DNA of 64,000 bases from Crotophaga sulcirostris (taxonomy: Eukaryota > Chordata > Aves > Cuculiformes > Crotophagidae). The DNA lies in NCBI GenBank assembly GCA_013397455.1, contig VYZB01000384.1:124001-188000 (forward strand), written 5' to 3'. The notes below the pieces were generated by a model that worked only from the letters and a program-made list of their open reading frames with translations, was not told the origin of the DNA and did not search any database. Position 1 is the stretch's first letter, and each line of letters begins with the position of its first letter. Below are positions 47,901-59,780 of this stretch, piece by piece. The position numbers and the translations under genes are program-made.

Positions 47901-50900
47901 CTGTGAAGTAAATTTAAAATAAAATATAAGGTGAACTCTTTAGTGCATGCAGAATTAGAAGAATTAGTTTTTGCTTTAACCTAATCTGTCACAAACAGAC
48001 ACTTGTATAGAGCATGGTCCTTAGCCAGCTTGTTGTCAAACAAGAAAGTTCCTTGTATAGATAGGAGAAATCAAACACATAGGCATAGTTCATACAGAAA
48101 TCCCACTTATTTCAAAATAGCTACTGGTACAGTTCCTAGAGCTCTCATCTAGGACACTACAATTCAATGCCTAGTTGAGAGAGGGCACTAAGGATACTAA
48201 ATTATGTTGGAGGAACAAGGATACATGGTCTCCTGCATCTGTTGAGAAGGAAGGAGGACAAGTAGGTGGGTAGAAAATAAGGACAACTGCTCCTAATGGG
48301 AAGTTGTATCCAACTCTATTAAGTCTGGCAGAGCTGTTAAGTGTTCACTGCCCAGTCTCCACTGTAGCAAATGACACAATTTACTCACACATGCAGCAAC
48401 AAAAGGTGAGTAACTGGTATACTGGTCACCTTGCCTTTCTGTTCTTCCTCTTCTTTCCACACCAATCTTGTCAGTTTTGTGTATGCATTAAGATATCTTT
48501 GTGTTAAAGTCCTGAATTTTGCCCATCCAACTCTTTATCCATCCTGCTGAACCTCACTCATACGGAGCCCATGTTCTTCTTGGAACAAACCACTCAAAGA
48601 CAAAGTTGTTATATCGTGTCTTGTAGTCACAGAAGGTTACACAAACGACCAAGTACAAAGGATGTATTTCAAAAAGCAGGTTTGTCTTCTTTCACTACAT
48701 CAGACCTACTGTTAGCCTTACTTGGGCTTCGTGCATCAGACGTAGTTAGCTCTGAACCACACAACTTTGATGTTCTTCAGTTTTTTCTAAACTCATTCAC
48801 CTGTACCCAGGTTACTTGTGCTCCATGCCCTCAATTTCTTATTAGCTGTAGTCCTGTTCATACTCTACTGGTAGCTCAAATATCTCATTTCCTAATATTC
48901 GTGACTGCTGAGTTCAGCTTAGACTGGCTTTCTTTGCCTCTGTAAGTATTGCCAGTGCCCATGTGCCAGCTGGCAATAAACATTTAGGAGCTGACACAGG
49001 CTAAGAATTGATGTAGACTGAGGCTAATTGCTCTTAAGGGAACACATGACACTTTCTGGGACCTGTGACTTTTCTAGGTCCTGTGGAGAGAGGAGGCACC
49101 ATTTTTACTGGTGAGGGCCTGCAGCAAGCAGACTTGACAGACCATCTAAATAGTGACTGGAGGATCATAGTGGAAGGTCTGTTTGTACCATGTGAGCTAT
49201 TATGCCAACAACAGTTGCCTTTATTGGCCGAGTACCAGGGAAGACTGGCAGTGTTGAGGACTTTTTGCTGAAAGCAGATCTGAACTATTAAGCTGATGTT
49301 TTATTGCTCAGATTTTCAAAGGGTTTGCAGAGTGTTTGGAGTCTGGCCAAAGAAATACATTCATTAAATCAACCAATGGACAATGTAATGTTTTAGTAAT
49401 ATGTTACATTTTCCTGGCAAATCTTGAAAACAGAGGAGTCACACGTCTCCTGAACACACTATCTCTTTCAAAAAGGTCTTTCTTCTCTTGGCTGTCAGTT
49501 GCATTATTCATTAGATTTTTGGCAATCAGTACTAAAGTGCAGAGAAGTCAGAAGAGAGCTAGTCAAAGGAAGAGACAAGACCTGAGAATCTACACTCCAA
49601 TTCTGCATATGTCCCTGGTGACGAAAGCCAGTAGAGGTGGCTATAGACAGGAACTATTTCAGGTAGGTTAGTCTTTCTCTTCTCCATCTCGCACAGCTGA
49701 AGGAAAGATCTTAAGTAACTTTCTCAAGTTGAAAAGCTGTCAATTATACTCTTCAAATATATACCTTACTAAGCAGCTAAGTACCAGCATAATACATGGT
49801 ATGATTTCTATTTATATTGTACAGTTTTTCTTCCTGTTAACATGGCCTGGAACCATGCTTCCTTCTTGACGCTGGAAAACCATCATTCCATTATTTAGAA
49901 GCTTGGATGTAGATTTAGATGTCTACGTAGAAGATTTCATCGTTGAAATGTTTGGTTGAGAACTGGTGCTTGGAAGTCAATCAAAACCATCTGAGATCGT
50001 TAAATAAATGCAAGCAAAATGTTTTGTTTGGTTTTACTTCATTCAGTTCAGTTTCAGATGACAAACTTTTTTACTAATCTTCCATACTCATTTAGGTGCT
50101 GTGTGTCTATAACACAAAAATTGGCTTAGATTTGTTCAGAATCAGGGAAAGGAGGCAAAAGTTATTGGAAGTTTACAGGGAACTGGCGAGCAGAATGAAG
50201 TGAGAAAAGATGTAACTACCAGGTAGCAAATGGCCTTGAACAGAAGAAAATTGCACTGAAATGAAGCAACTTCCCTTGAGACAAAAGATACTGAGCTAGC
50301 CTGAAAAAAAAATCTGTGCCTGAAGCTGTGGTACCTTTCTTTTTCTTTTACCTTAGAAAATTGGTAAGGATAAGCACTGCTTGCCAAATAGCAGTTTGTT
50401 AGCTGTCAGCAGCACCTCGAGGTGACAAAACCAAAACAGTGTTTGAGTATTTTTGATAGTGGCCAGTAGTTGAGTAGAAAAGAGAGGGATCATCAGATGC
50501 TGCTTATCAAACAAAGACATAGTTTTCATGTTCAGGACCTCAAAGAAAACTCAGGATTTCAGTTCTTAGGACTCAAAAAAAGACCTTTGTTCCTTTGAAG
50601 TAATAGCAGGCAATGTGAAATGAATTTTAATCAGGACCTGCCAATATCTATCAGTGCAGAGCATTTAATATCACAGACAGTAAGAGTCTGGAGAAAATGA
50701 CAGATTGGAGAAAGTAAAATCTGGAGGCAAAGCACAGACTTTCCAGTATCCTGTTCAGATAAAGACACAGAATGTCTTTTGAGTATTGACAGCAAAAGAA
50801 AAAAGCACAAGACAAAATCCTTTTATACCCATCCTTAATATGATCTGGGGTTTTGAAGCATTTTTCTTTTAATTTGTGTTTAAAACACAAGTGGAATGAA

Positions 50901-52200
50901 TGTGTTTACAACAGAAATACATATTTTAATGAAACAGATAGAACCAGAGTCTATAATATGGTTGCAAATATTCAGTGTTTCCTGATAAAATGACTTGATG
51001 TAATGATGGAAAATATGATATAGAAGTTAAACTTAGAAATACAGGAACCAGTTGCATGAATCTATAACTGTCAGTGTAGAGACAGTTAAAGATAGCAGGA
51101 GGGACAGATCCAAGAAATAAGCAGTGATTCCATTATTCTTGTTTTGCTTACATTCTGGGAGATCTTTTGCCTTAGTGTTCACCTTCTGTAACATAAAGTT
51201 ATGATGAATCTTGCAGGAAAAGACAATTATTTTAAAAGGCAAATAGATAAAATAAGAATGACCTCAGGATTACTATTGTACTCTTCTGCATGTGGCACAA
51301 AACTGGGCCATGAATCTCAGTTACAGATATTAAGACTCTAAATATGCTTCTAATGTAGTTTTGGGGAAAATAATAAATCAATGCTATTAAACTCTACAAA
51401 AGGGGAGGATGACAGACAAGATAAAACATGTAAGATGTACCAGAGCTTTTATTATTTCATCTCCAGTTCTTTGGGGTCAAAGTCGTTTACTTCATCTTTT
51501 CTGAAGTATGGCCAAGCTCTCTGTTCCTTTAACTTCAGGATTCAGGATATAAGCCAGTCTTCCTAAGATACCATGGGGATAACTTGCCTAAGTGTTTTTT
51601 TACTCTGATTTCTTTGAAGCATCTCTTCTGATCACCAGATTAGCTGTAACTTAATTCTCATCCAGTAAAAAGACTCCTGTGTTCCCAAATTCTTCCAGGG
51701 CTCCCAAGGATATCGCTGTTTAGCAGTCACTGGTAAGAACAGACTGCCAAGTATCATAGTGCTGATCATCATAATGATAAAAATAATAGTGAAAAAAAGA
51801 GAAGCAGAATTGTATGAAAAGGTGTAAGGAAAACACTTTAAACAATGCCTAATGGGAAGAAACACAAAGTGTTATGAGCCAAAGAAAAGGATTTTATTCT
51901 TCTCAGATGCCAGTGCACACTCTCACTGCAACATGTCGCTTACAAACAGGTATTTCTGTATTGGTTATGGGGAGTGTGGACCTACATTGCCACAAGCAGC
52001 TCTTGTCTCTCCTAGTCATTAGATTTTTGTTTTGAGATCGCCCTCAGTTTATGAACAGGATTTGTAAGCTTGCTTTCCTACCTTTTGACCTTTCTCCTTC
52101 TTCCCTTATGTCATCTCCCTTGTTACTCTCCATACGGAAAAAGATGTAAAAGCAGGACTACAGGCTATTGCTCTTGTTAACGTGCTACAGGGACAGAGGT
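44981..52200. other. Non-coding stretch, no transposon seen
   Basis: No gene or mobile element is recognised in over 7 kb. The longest open frames (124 codons at 48571-48945 plus, 119 codons at 46526-46885 minus, 111 codons at 49336-49671 plus) show no domains and no conserved motifs. A G8 run next to GT units lies near 45309-45326. Confidence 0.5.
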
Positions 52201-52234
52201 GATTCTAGACCAAGATTGCCATGCTTGCAGCTAA

Positions 52235-52447
52235 ATGCATGGAGAGCTAAAACGAGATTGTGCAACAACTGCAGTCATGCACTTACAGAAACTAATAGAA
52301 AAACTCTCTGAACTGAAGACAAACATCACTAACACTGAACAACAATTTACTCGAGCTTTATGTTACTCTCTGTGGAAAAAAGTGCTAGAAAAAGGACATT
52401 GTCCTGTGACCTTCTCACAACATGTCAGAAATTTCTATGACCTGTAA
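52235..52447 (+). other. Weak candidate exon or chance ORF, 70 codons
   Basis: The frame from the ATG at 52235 contains a leucine/lysine-rich, helix-prone part (LQKLIEKLSELKTNITN) with heptad-like leucine spacing. It ends at a TAA that lies inside a good splice-donor match (CCTGTAAGG at about 52441-52449). An AG acceptor-like site (CTTGCAG, ending 52230) lies just upstream, but the next codons in this frame include a TAA at 52232-52234, so an internal coding exon using that acceptor is excluded. The start context is weak. I recognise no family. A chance frame is the likelier explanation. Confidence 0.15.
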
Positions 52448-52449
52448 GG

Positions 52450-55046
52450 ATCTCGTTATTGTCTTTTTTTGTTATTTTTCTGACAGATCATGGATAAACT
52501 TTGTAGATTTCTTTTCAGGCAGTGACAAATGCAAAATGGTCTGAACTATGCAGTTTAGAATGAAACTACTAGACACTCCCAGGACATCATATGTTTATGA
52601 TATCAAAGATCCTGATGGCAAAAATAAAAGGAATACCTGTCCTCCAAACATGAAACAAAACTTCAATTGACATGGAAAATGTCAATTTCACGCCTATTGT
52701 CATAACCATCATGTTACCCAGAAATTCCCAATGTAACTCTTGCTGAACATAGCAAATCTAAAATATAGGCATGACTAGAATACTGTAAGGTGCTTGAAGG
52801 GAATCTAAAAAATAACCTCTGGTATTGCAGACTGTTTATATGCACTGATGCTGTCTCTTGAATCAGCCAAGGAAAAGGTAGGCCATCTGTAGAAAAAAGC
52901 CCACTAAAGAGCTGGACAGTTTTACTCCTAGCTGGGGGAGATATGTCCTACTGATGATAAAAAATCTCGTGAAATTGATCATGCTTCTGTCTAAATGAAA
53001 TGTGCAACTTTAACGTATTAAATTACTCTTCTTACAGCTCCAGTCCTATCCTGCTTACTAGACCAGTAACAAACCAGAAATACTACTGAAACAAAACCTA
53101 AGAGGTCAACTCCCAATAAAATATCTGTTTAGCTGTTCACATATCTATTCTTGGTATTTCTACAGTGATCATCTCCTTACACCTTCAGTGCTGACAGCTG
53201 GAGACTAAGAGGATTTGAGGCAGTGTTAGATGATGATATCAGGAATGAACCGCAGAGAGTCCTGCCTCCTGAAGTGCTGCAAAAGCCACTCTGGAATTTC
53301 TTACTGCAGCTGTTGTGCTTTTTCCCCACCCTGTAGGTGAGTGATTGTGATGACATGATGACATTTCTGATTTAACAGTACCAATTCCTCATTATGAATG
53401 CACTTTCTACATTTATTATGATTTACTTAGATTTATTATTTTATTATAGAAAAAAAAAATACAATACATTAGGTCCCAGGATGATCTCTTAACACTGGGC
53501 TGGGAGGGCTTTTTTCGTTTGTTTATTTTTGTGGACAAAGAGAGTCTTAGATCAAATTAAGATATGACGGGTATAAAGAATTATTCTAGTTTTATTTCCG
53601 TAGATTTACCAAACTGAATAACAGAGTTCAAGTCTGAATAAGAAAAAAACATGATAAAAACTGTTTTACAACTTTGCAGCTGGTTCCAATTTTCTTCTCC
53701 AAATGTATTTTTTTCCACTCTGTTCCAGTCTTTCTTCCTTGTCTGAAAGATGATGGTGAAAGAAAGCGTGTTTTGCTTTATTACCAGTTTTCCATTAGGA
53801 AAGCCAGTGCATGTAGAGGCTGACTGATGCCTTCAGGATCATTACAGATACTTCTTATAACTGCTCTGGCATTGTGTTTTTGGGAGACAAGCTTGTTTGA
53901 TGGTACAGCTCTGTTGCAATGTTGTTGCCATTGCTTCCCAGGAATAGAAGGCTTTGTGCACTGTCCTCCGAAGACAGACAAGATGGGGGTATTTCCCCAC
54001 TGAAAGATGGAAACAGATAGGGAAAGTGTTCTATTTACCAGGGAAAAAGGAATGTAGCTATCTTTCTCCCTCAACTAAGAAACAAAAAACCCTGTGTTTG
54101 CACTGCTGGGGTCCATGCTGCTGTAACGTGGAAAAACCTGCCCCAAAAATTTGTATTTTGTTTAACGTTTTGGCACAACATTTATGGTTTTAGAAATATT
54201 CCAGTAAAAAATCATTATCTTCTTTCTATTCCTGGACCATTGATTCTCCATTTCAGCCTTTCTCGGCACAGGAAGAAGTCTTTGATATTTTCTTCAGTAT
54301 TGCATCCGTCAAATCTAAACTGAGAGTGCAATCCTTTCACACATCCCTAGCCCACAGTCTTTTCTGTGTCTGAACAGCTTTTTCACATCTCTCTGCACAC
54401 TTCTCTTCAGAGCTGCCCTCTCACAGTGAGAGACAAATCCGCACAGCATCCTTGACTACTTATTAAGCTCTGAGAATGTGTTCGCTAACATAAAGATATC
54501 AACTGAAGGTAGTGGCTGCTCTGGAGAGCTTAATTGAAAATGTATACAGCAGATGGACACAGTACTGTGAAACTGAAGGAAAGATTAGCTTTTATATACC
54601 ACTGTATGTATGGGTGCATGTAGCATGATTTTGTTGCCTGAACACTTTGCTTTCTATTTTCATAGTAACTTCAGTGGCAGCCATGGGTATAAGGCACACA
54701 GCTACTGACATCAGTGTACATAGAACTCCAGTTATTATTTTAAAAAGAAAAACACTTATATTTTTATCATGACTGGCTTTGACATATGGGAGGTTTTTGC
54801 ATATATGCGCAACAGGAGATATTGTTTACGGAGGGAACAAGCAAGCTATTAAAAAAAATCCTTACCCCCCTTCAATGTGGTTGTTTTTAGTAAGTATTTA
54901 TGTTTACCACAGTTTTTCAGTAGCATAGCGACTGACAATTTTCCTTTCAATGCGATAATTTGTTTTTTAATTAAAAAAATCCCAGCAAAATTGACTTGCT
55001 CAGTTCCAGGCACTGTGTCTTCAACCTCAGTATTTAAATGAGTGTA
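52450..55046. other. Non-coding, no recognisable element
   Basis: This is AT-rich sequence with an A10 run at 53450-53459. The 97-codon minus-strand frame at 53781-54074 and the 79-codon plus-strand frame at 53954-54193 overlap and match nothing I know. Confidence 0.5.
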
Positions 55047-55072
55047 TTAATAGAGTGTGCATACTCTATTAA
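55047..55072. other. 26-bp near-perfect palindrome
   Basis: TTAATAGAGT (55047-55056) and ACTCTATTAA (55063-55072) are perfect reverse complements. The six central bases GTGCAT are also palindromic except for one mismatched pair, so 24 of 26 positions are symmetric. It could extrude as a cruciform or be a symmetric protein site. No gene is adjacent. Confidence 0.6.
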
Positions 55073-55840
55073 CCAGCCTTCCTTTTCCAGTTCCTCCCCT
55101 CATTGTGAAGTCCTCGTTTGAGTCCTCAGGCATTCTTTTCTCTGTGAGCTCTTTCTGCATTTATGCAGGAAAATTGTAACATGGATAATAAAATAAATGA
55201 GAAGGTGTTCATGGTATCCATAAGCCTCTGGTAATACGGTAAGGAACATGCCTGCACAGCATATATGCATACTAGAACAGCCAGTGAGAAAAATAAAATA
55301 AGAAAAGAAATTATGAAGATATGCACTCTCAAAACACGTGGGCACAATAGATATACAGGGACATTTCTCTATACTGAACTTCTGGGGATGCTCAACATGT
55401 AGAATCAGACTCCTCATACAGTAACAATTGATAAGGAGCCAGCTGATCCTGGGTTATGAAATACTCTTTTTCAAGGTTAACAGTGGACTTTCCCAAGGTT
55501 TTCCATTTCTTATGGAGTTAAGTTTTTGAGACAACACCTGCCAAATGTAGCTGGACATGCTCATTGTCTGACATCAAAGAGTACAGGTGAAAGCTCAAGG
55601 ATCTCCACTTCCACAATTATAAAACTACACATAAAAAAACCTTCCATGCCCTACTACCAGTCCTGCTATAAGGCAACATTATTCTTAACCTTCTAAACAG
55701 CCTGAAGGTGATTGAGACAGCTGAGGGAAGTTCAGAGGGACAGTTGTTTCCATGTCCTTGGGTACTCTGTTTCTGGATATTGACGGGTTTGGATAGATTC
55801 AGGATCTTACAGGCATTAATGACTGATAAATCATATTTTA

Positions 55841-55870
55841 GGGGGCGAGGGGGATCGGGGTGTGGTAGGG
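55841..55870 (+). other. Canonical G-quadruplex motif (plus strand)
   Basis: GGGGG-CGA-GGGGG-ATC-GGGG-TGTGGTA-GGG has four G-tracts of at least three with loops of 3, 3 and 7 bases, meeting the usual G3+N1-7 definition. It stands out in AT-rich surroundings and contains two CpG sites. No transcription start is visible nearby. Confidence 0.75.
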
Positions 55871-56930
55871 TTCATCTTGAAAACCTGCAGCTTCAGAAAG
55901 CCTAATCCACATATTGGGCTATTTAACTAAACAAGATGTCTATTACACGTTGCCTGATAAGTTATAGAATCTTGGAAGTCTTTCCTGCATGAGGCAAGGG
56001 CTGATTGTTAGCAGAGATAGAACTGGGAAGGTGGTATATCGCTACTATTTTTTCCTGCTGCATGTGCCAAAGCAAATTTGAACTCAAACCACTTCCATTT
56101 CTTCCATACATTCATTTCCATATGTTCACCAGTAGTATGAGCTGAAAGTTGTAATTTAATATCAGCACTTGTGCATTTCTGATTTTTTATGAGTGTACAT
56201 ATATTTCATTTAGGAAATGATATTGACTGGATTTATTTACCTGTCTAAATTGAGTACTAGTTGTGAGTCCTAAGGTTTGACTTGTGATTTCAGGCCTTTC
56301 ATAAGCCTATAGTTTTTGATAGTGTGCAAGCTGAGCAAACTATTGGAAATGATATATTAATTGATGTGGTTCATTTTTCTGTTTGCATGCTGTTAACAAT
56401 ATGCAGATGGATTAAAATACATTTTTTGTTTGCTATTAAAAATTTTTCAAGCACTATATCTATTCATTTAAGGGGGAAATATGTTAGAATAATGAAAAAG
56501 ATTGCAGGAAATGTAAGTATTTCATATGTATGATTTGTGATTCATTACCATACTGTGATACTCTTTCTGTTTCATGGTTTTGTGACTGTAACTTTGCTAA
56601 GCAAGAAGATAGAATTCAGAAATTTCAGTATGGCCATGGGAATGTTTTTTAATAAAATAACTCACATTAGCACATGCACTGTGACAGAGCAATGAAGGAA
56701 ATGGTTTGTAGATTTTGCTGAAGAATGACTGATACCTAGGAAAGGTAACAAATTATTTCCTTGGTAGCAAATGATTTCCTTCTCTAGAATTACATTATTC
56801 TATGAACTTTGTTGTTCTTTAGAACCTGGTACAAAGTCTTTCCACGTATATGTATAGCATTGTTCCGTAAAGGAAATTGTTTGTGTGTGTGTTTATTCCT
56901 TTATATACAGGAACTGCTTCTTTTTTTTTT

Positions 56931-56942
56931 TTCCCTTGCTTG
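56931..56942. repeat. T12 homopolymer
   Basis: A T run follows GAACTGCTTC and is followed by CCCTTGC. This is simple sequence with no element body beside it. Confidence 0.8.
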
Positions 56943-58339
56943 ATGTAAAAAATAGATTGTTTGGTGAAATGGTTTACATGTGCCTTGAGGGTATCTCAGT
57001 TATACATTTTTTCATACAGGCAGAAGAATAAAAATATCCATTAGACTGGATATAGTTGTAATTGCCCACTAAAAAAAACAAAACACAACATCTCATCATC
57101 TTTTATACAGTCTTTACAAATCACAGTCTTGTGTTCTTATCATTTGCTGTAAATTCAGTTTAGATAGTGACTTAGTTGTGTCGTAAATGCATTTTGTATA
57201 CACCTGTTAACATTCAAAGAAATAACAGTTTCCTTACAGAATGCAAGTATTGATCTGTGCTTGCATAGATAAATAGATCGATACTGAGAAGCCCCTAGAT
57301 GTGGAGGTGAACATCATGTAGGAATGCAGCAGCACAGGAAAGCATCAGCACAGAAAGTACAGCACACAGTGGAAGCTGTGAACCGAATATATTCAGAAAA
57401 GCATTATAATCCTCATTCTAGATTCTTCAGGTTCTTCTTGTGTCAGGGAGGAAGAGTAGCAGAACTTTTAATATCTCCCTCTTGTCATACTTACCTCTAA
57501 GGTGCTTTGCAAAAGACACAAAGCATCCTAATTGCACCATAAAAAGGGAATTATTTATAAAAGGGAATGCTAGACCCTACGAACTGTGAACTGTTCACAT
57601 ACTAACTATAAACCAAATCGAATCAGTCTAACAATTCCAAAGGGAGCTATATAGTTTAACCAAAGCAGGAGAAGAAAACAAGCCCACAATAGTTTGATAG
57701 AAACTATGCAGCATCATCTTAAGCAAACATTTTGCTACTGAATAACACTTTCTAATTTACATGGCAATGACTGCGTGTAGTAATTAGACATAAAATTCAC
57801 CATTTATATTTTGCCAGAGTCTGAGTATAAGCTGTTATCTCCATGTGTTTCACTGTCTTCCACCAGCTCACTCTGAAACAATCTCAACTGGCTTTTTTTA
57901 ATTCTAAAATAAGATAGAATTGGTCCCAAAATTCGGCTGGAATCAAAATTGTTAGATAGTCCTATTCCCAAAGAAATAAGGCCTGGGTTTTTTTGCTTTT
58001 GCTTTGATAAAAAATGGCTTTTCTCAGAAATTCTTACTATTGGGAGAAGATTCTTTACATGACTACCTCAGTTTAGAGCCATGTAATTTTGCCAGCCTCT
58101 GAGAAGCTACGTTTGATTCACAGCAATGAGAGAGGATGATTAACAGTCCTGTTTTCATTTTTCTTCATTGTTGCCTTCAGTAGCAAGCTTGGGGGAAGCA
58201 AGGGCTGTTTATCCCAGCTCAACTTTCTTGCTCTCACTGTAAGTGCACTGCTCTTGTTCACCCTGGCACATGCCCAGGCTGGTGAGGCAAGAGGCACGGT
58301 GCGACTCTGCCACTCATCTGTAGAGGGGCAGTGGCGGCA

Positions 58340-58580
58340 TACAACAGACTAGAGGGGAGGAGAAACAGCGTTTGCTCCTTCATCCATATGATTGGCCACT
58401 GGAATGCACTGCCCAGGGAGGTGGTGGAGTCGCCGACCCTGGAGGTGTTTAAGGGAAGACTGGATGAGGCACTCAGTGCCATGGTTTAGGTGATGGGATG
58501 GTGTTAGTGTTGGTTTATAGGTTGGACTTGATGACCTCAGAGGTCCTTTCCAACCTTGTGATACTGTGATACTGTGATAC
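58340..58580 (+). mobile_element. CR1 LINE 3' end, short copy
   Basis: The plus strand carries CACTGGAATGCACTGCCCAG, then GGAGGTGGTGGAGTCGCC, GGAGGTGTTTAAGGGAAG, CAGTGCCATGGTTTAGGTG and TTGGACTTGATGACCTCAGA, then GGTCCTTTCCAACC, the normal order of a CR1 3' end. It finishes with nearly three units of an 8-bp tail repeat GTGATACT (58558-58580), a variant of the usual ATTCTGTG tail. The 5' limit is uncertain: sequence back to about 58258 may also be CR1. Minus-strand frames of 74 and 94 codons over it are antisense and not genes. Confidence 0.9.
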
Positions 58581-58858
58581 ATTACAGAGCAAGCCATGGC
58601 TATGCCTCTCGCAGGAAACTGCAGTCTGACCAAGTCTGACCTTGGGTATAATTTCTGGCTGTTGAATCTGAGCTTTAGATTATTCTTTTCTGTTTCTATT
58701 ACAATTCACATACAAATCTTCTCTGGCAATATGTTCTATTTGGAACATACTGTAGGTCTTGTATTTTCCCAGTAGTAACTTAAGCCAAAAAAAATGCAGA
58801 AAAAGAGCATCCTTAATTTGGGATCAGATTAATACCCAGTGTACTTACTTTATAAGTT
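58581..58858. other. Spacer between CR1 copies
   Basis: About 280 bases of unrecognised sequence. Nothing coding was seen. Confidence 0.5.
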
Positions 58859-59520
58859 CGCAGAATCAGATTAGCTGATGTCAGAAGGGACCTCTGGAGG
58901 TTACTTGGCCTGATCCTGCTGCTCAAACAGATTTTGATGCTGAGACAGAGTCCCATGGACATAGAAACCAAAACCCTGTCACCAGATCCTCAACCAATTG
59001 TTGACATGCATTGAGTGACCTCCTCTTCTTTCTATGTTGGCAGGGCTGAGAAAAGCGTCATCTGGGTCCTCATACCCCTGACTGCCACTCCCAGAGCTCT
59101 GTAATCACCTTTGGTGCTCTCCAGGTTGCTCCTGCAGTATCATTGGTGCTCACATGTGAGAACAGCAGGGGGTACTAGTCAGTGGCACGGCAAGCCTTGG
59201 CAGTCTCCCCACGAAATCACGGATCCAGGCCCCCAGCAAGGGGCAAACCTCTGTAGACAACAGGTCAGGTAGGCAGGTGAGTGTCTCTGCCCTCTGCAGC
59301 AGGGAGCCACCCACTACTGTCAGTCACTACTTTGTCACCTTAGTCTTGCATGGGTCTGTTGGCCCAGATGCTTCATTTGAAAACAAAGCTAGTTTCCTCA
59401 GCCTTGAGGGCACTGAACCTATGTTGTGTCCTCTGCTCTGGCAGGAACAGCTCTTCCAGCACCTGGTGGGCAAGGTGTCACCACCATACCCAGAATATTT
59501 AGACTAGTCTGAACTCAGGG
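58859..59520 (-). mobile_element. CR1-derived element: ORF1 esterase joined to a CR1 3' tail
   Basis: The plus strand begins with a diverged complement of a CR1 3' tail (CAGAATCAGATTAGCTGATG, AGAAGGGACCTCTGGAGGTT, CTGCTGCTCAAA; 58859-58930). It then passes directly into the complement of the ORF1 esterase region (58940-59320) and a less certain ORF1 N-terminal part up to about 59520. All of ORF2, over 2.5 kb in an intact CR1, is absent. The element lies on the minus strand, head to head with the plus-strand CR1 that starts at 59781. It could be an internally deleted copy, or one member of an ORF1-only family mobilised by full-length CR1. A separate insertion of each part is less parsimonious but not excluded. 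Confidence 0.75.
58940..59335 (-). pseudogene. CR1 ORF1 fragment, SGNH/GDSL esterase domain, broken
   Basis: Read on the minus strand: VVGGSLLQRAETLTCLPDLL with block I at 59303-59311 (GGS where GDS is usual, nucleophile serine kept), STEVCPLLGAWIRDFVGRLP, and block III STND (about 59139-59150, asparagine kept, after a frameshift). After another shift it reads NLESTKGDYRALGVAVRGMR, then VNNWLRIW-QGFGFYVHGTL with one stop near 58990. The block V Asp-x-x-His motif is not visible, probably lost at the junction with the 3' tail. The order matches the ORF1 copy at 38292-38734 but the sequence is clearly different, so it is a separate subfamily. At least two frameshifts and several stops make it non-functional. 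Confidence 0.82.
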
Positions 59521-59780
59521 GAGGACCCCTTCTGCACAAGCTTCTGCTCAGACTTCTGTGATCTGTGCCTGGCACTTCTTAAGTCTTCTCCTGAGCATCA
59601 ACTAAAATGGTGCTTGACCCTCCATCACTGTGGAGCAGTTGCAACAAAGGGTTCCAGCATCTTTTGTCAATAGCATGTGGTGAAGGTTTGAGGCTCTGTT
59701 GCCTGTATATGCTGGCCCAGACAGTTACCTGTTGTATTAGGTGGGTGTTCTTATTTGTTTGGGATTTTTTACCCCTCTGC
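59521..59780. other. Short spacer between head-to-head CR1 copies
   Basis: About 260 bases separate the 5' ends of the minus-strand ORF1 element and the plus-strand CR1. I cannot assign it. It may include further ORF1 sequence of the minus-strand copy. The 118-codon plus-strand frame (59607-59963) starts here and runs into the next CR1. Confidence 0.4.

Larger units (their letters stand above)
55073..58339. other. Non-coding stretch with a G-quadruplex motif
   Basis: No gene or transposon is recognised. Two overlapping minus-strand frames (105 and 73 codons near 55100-55417) and a 65-codon plus-strand frame (55708-55905) have no family match. The stretch contains the G-rich motif at 55841-55870, a short GT run near 56883-56892 and a T12 run at 56931-56942. 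Confidence 0.5.
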
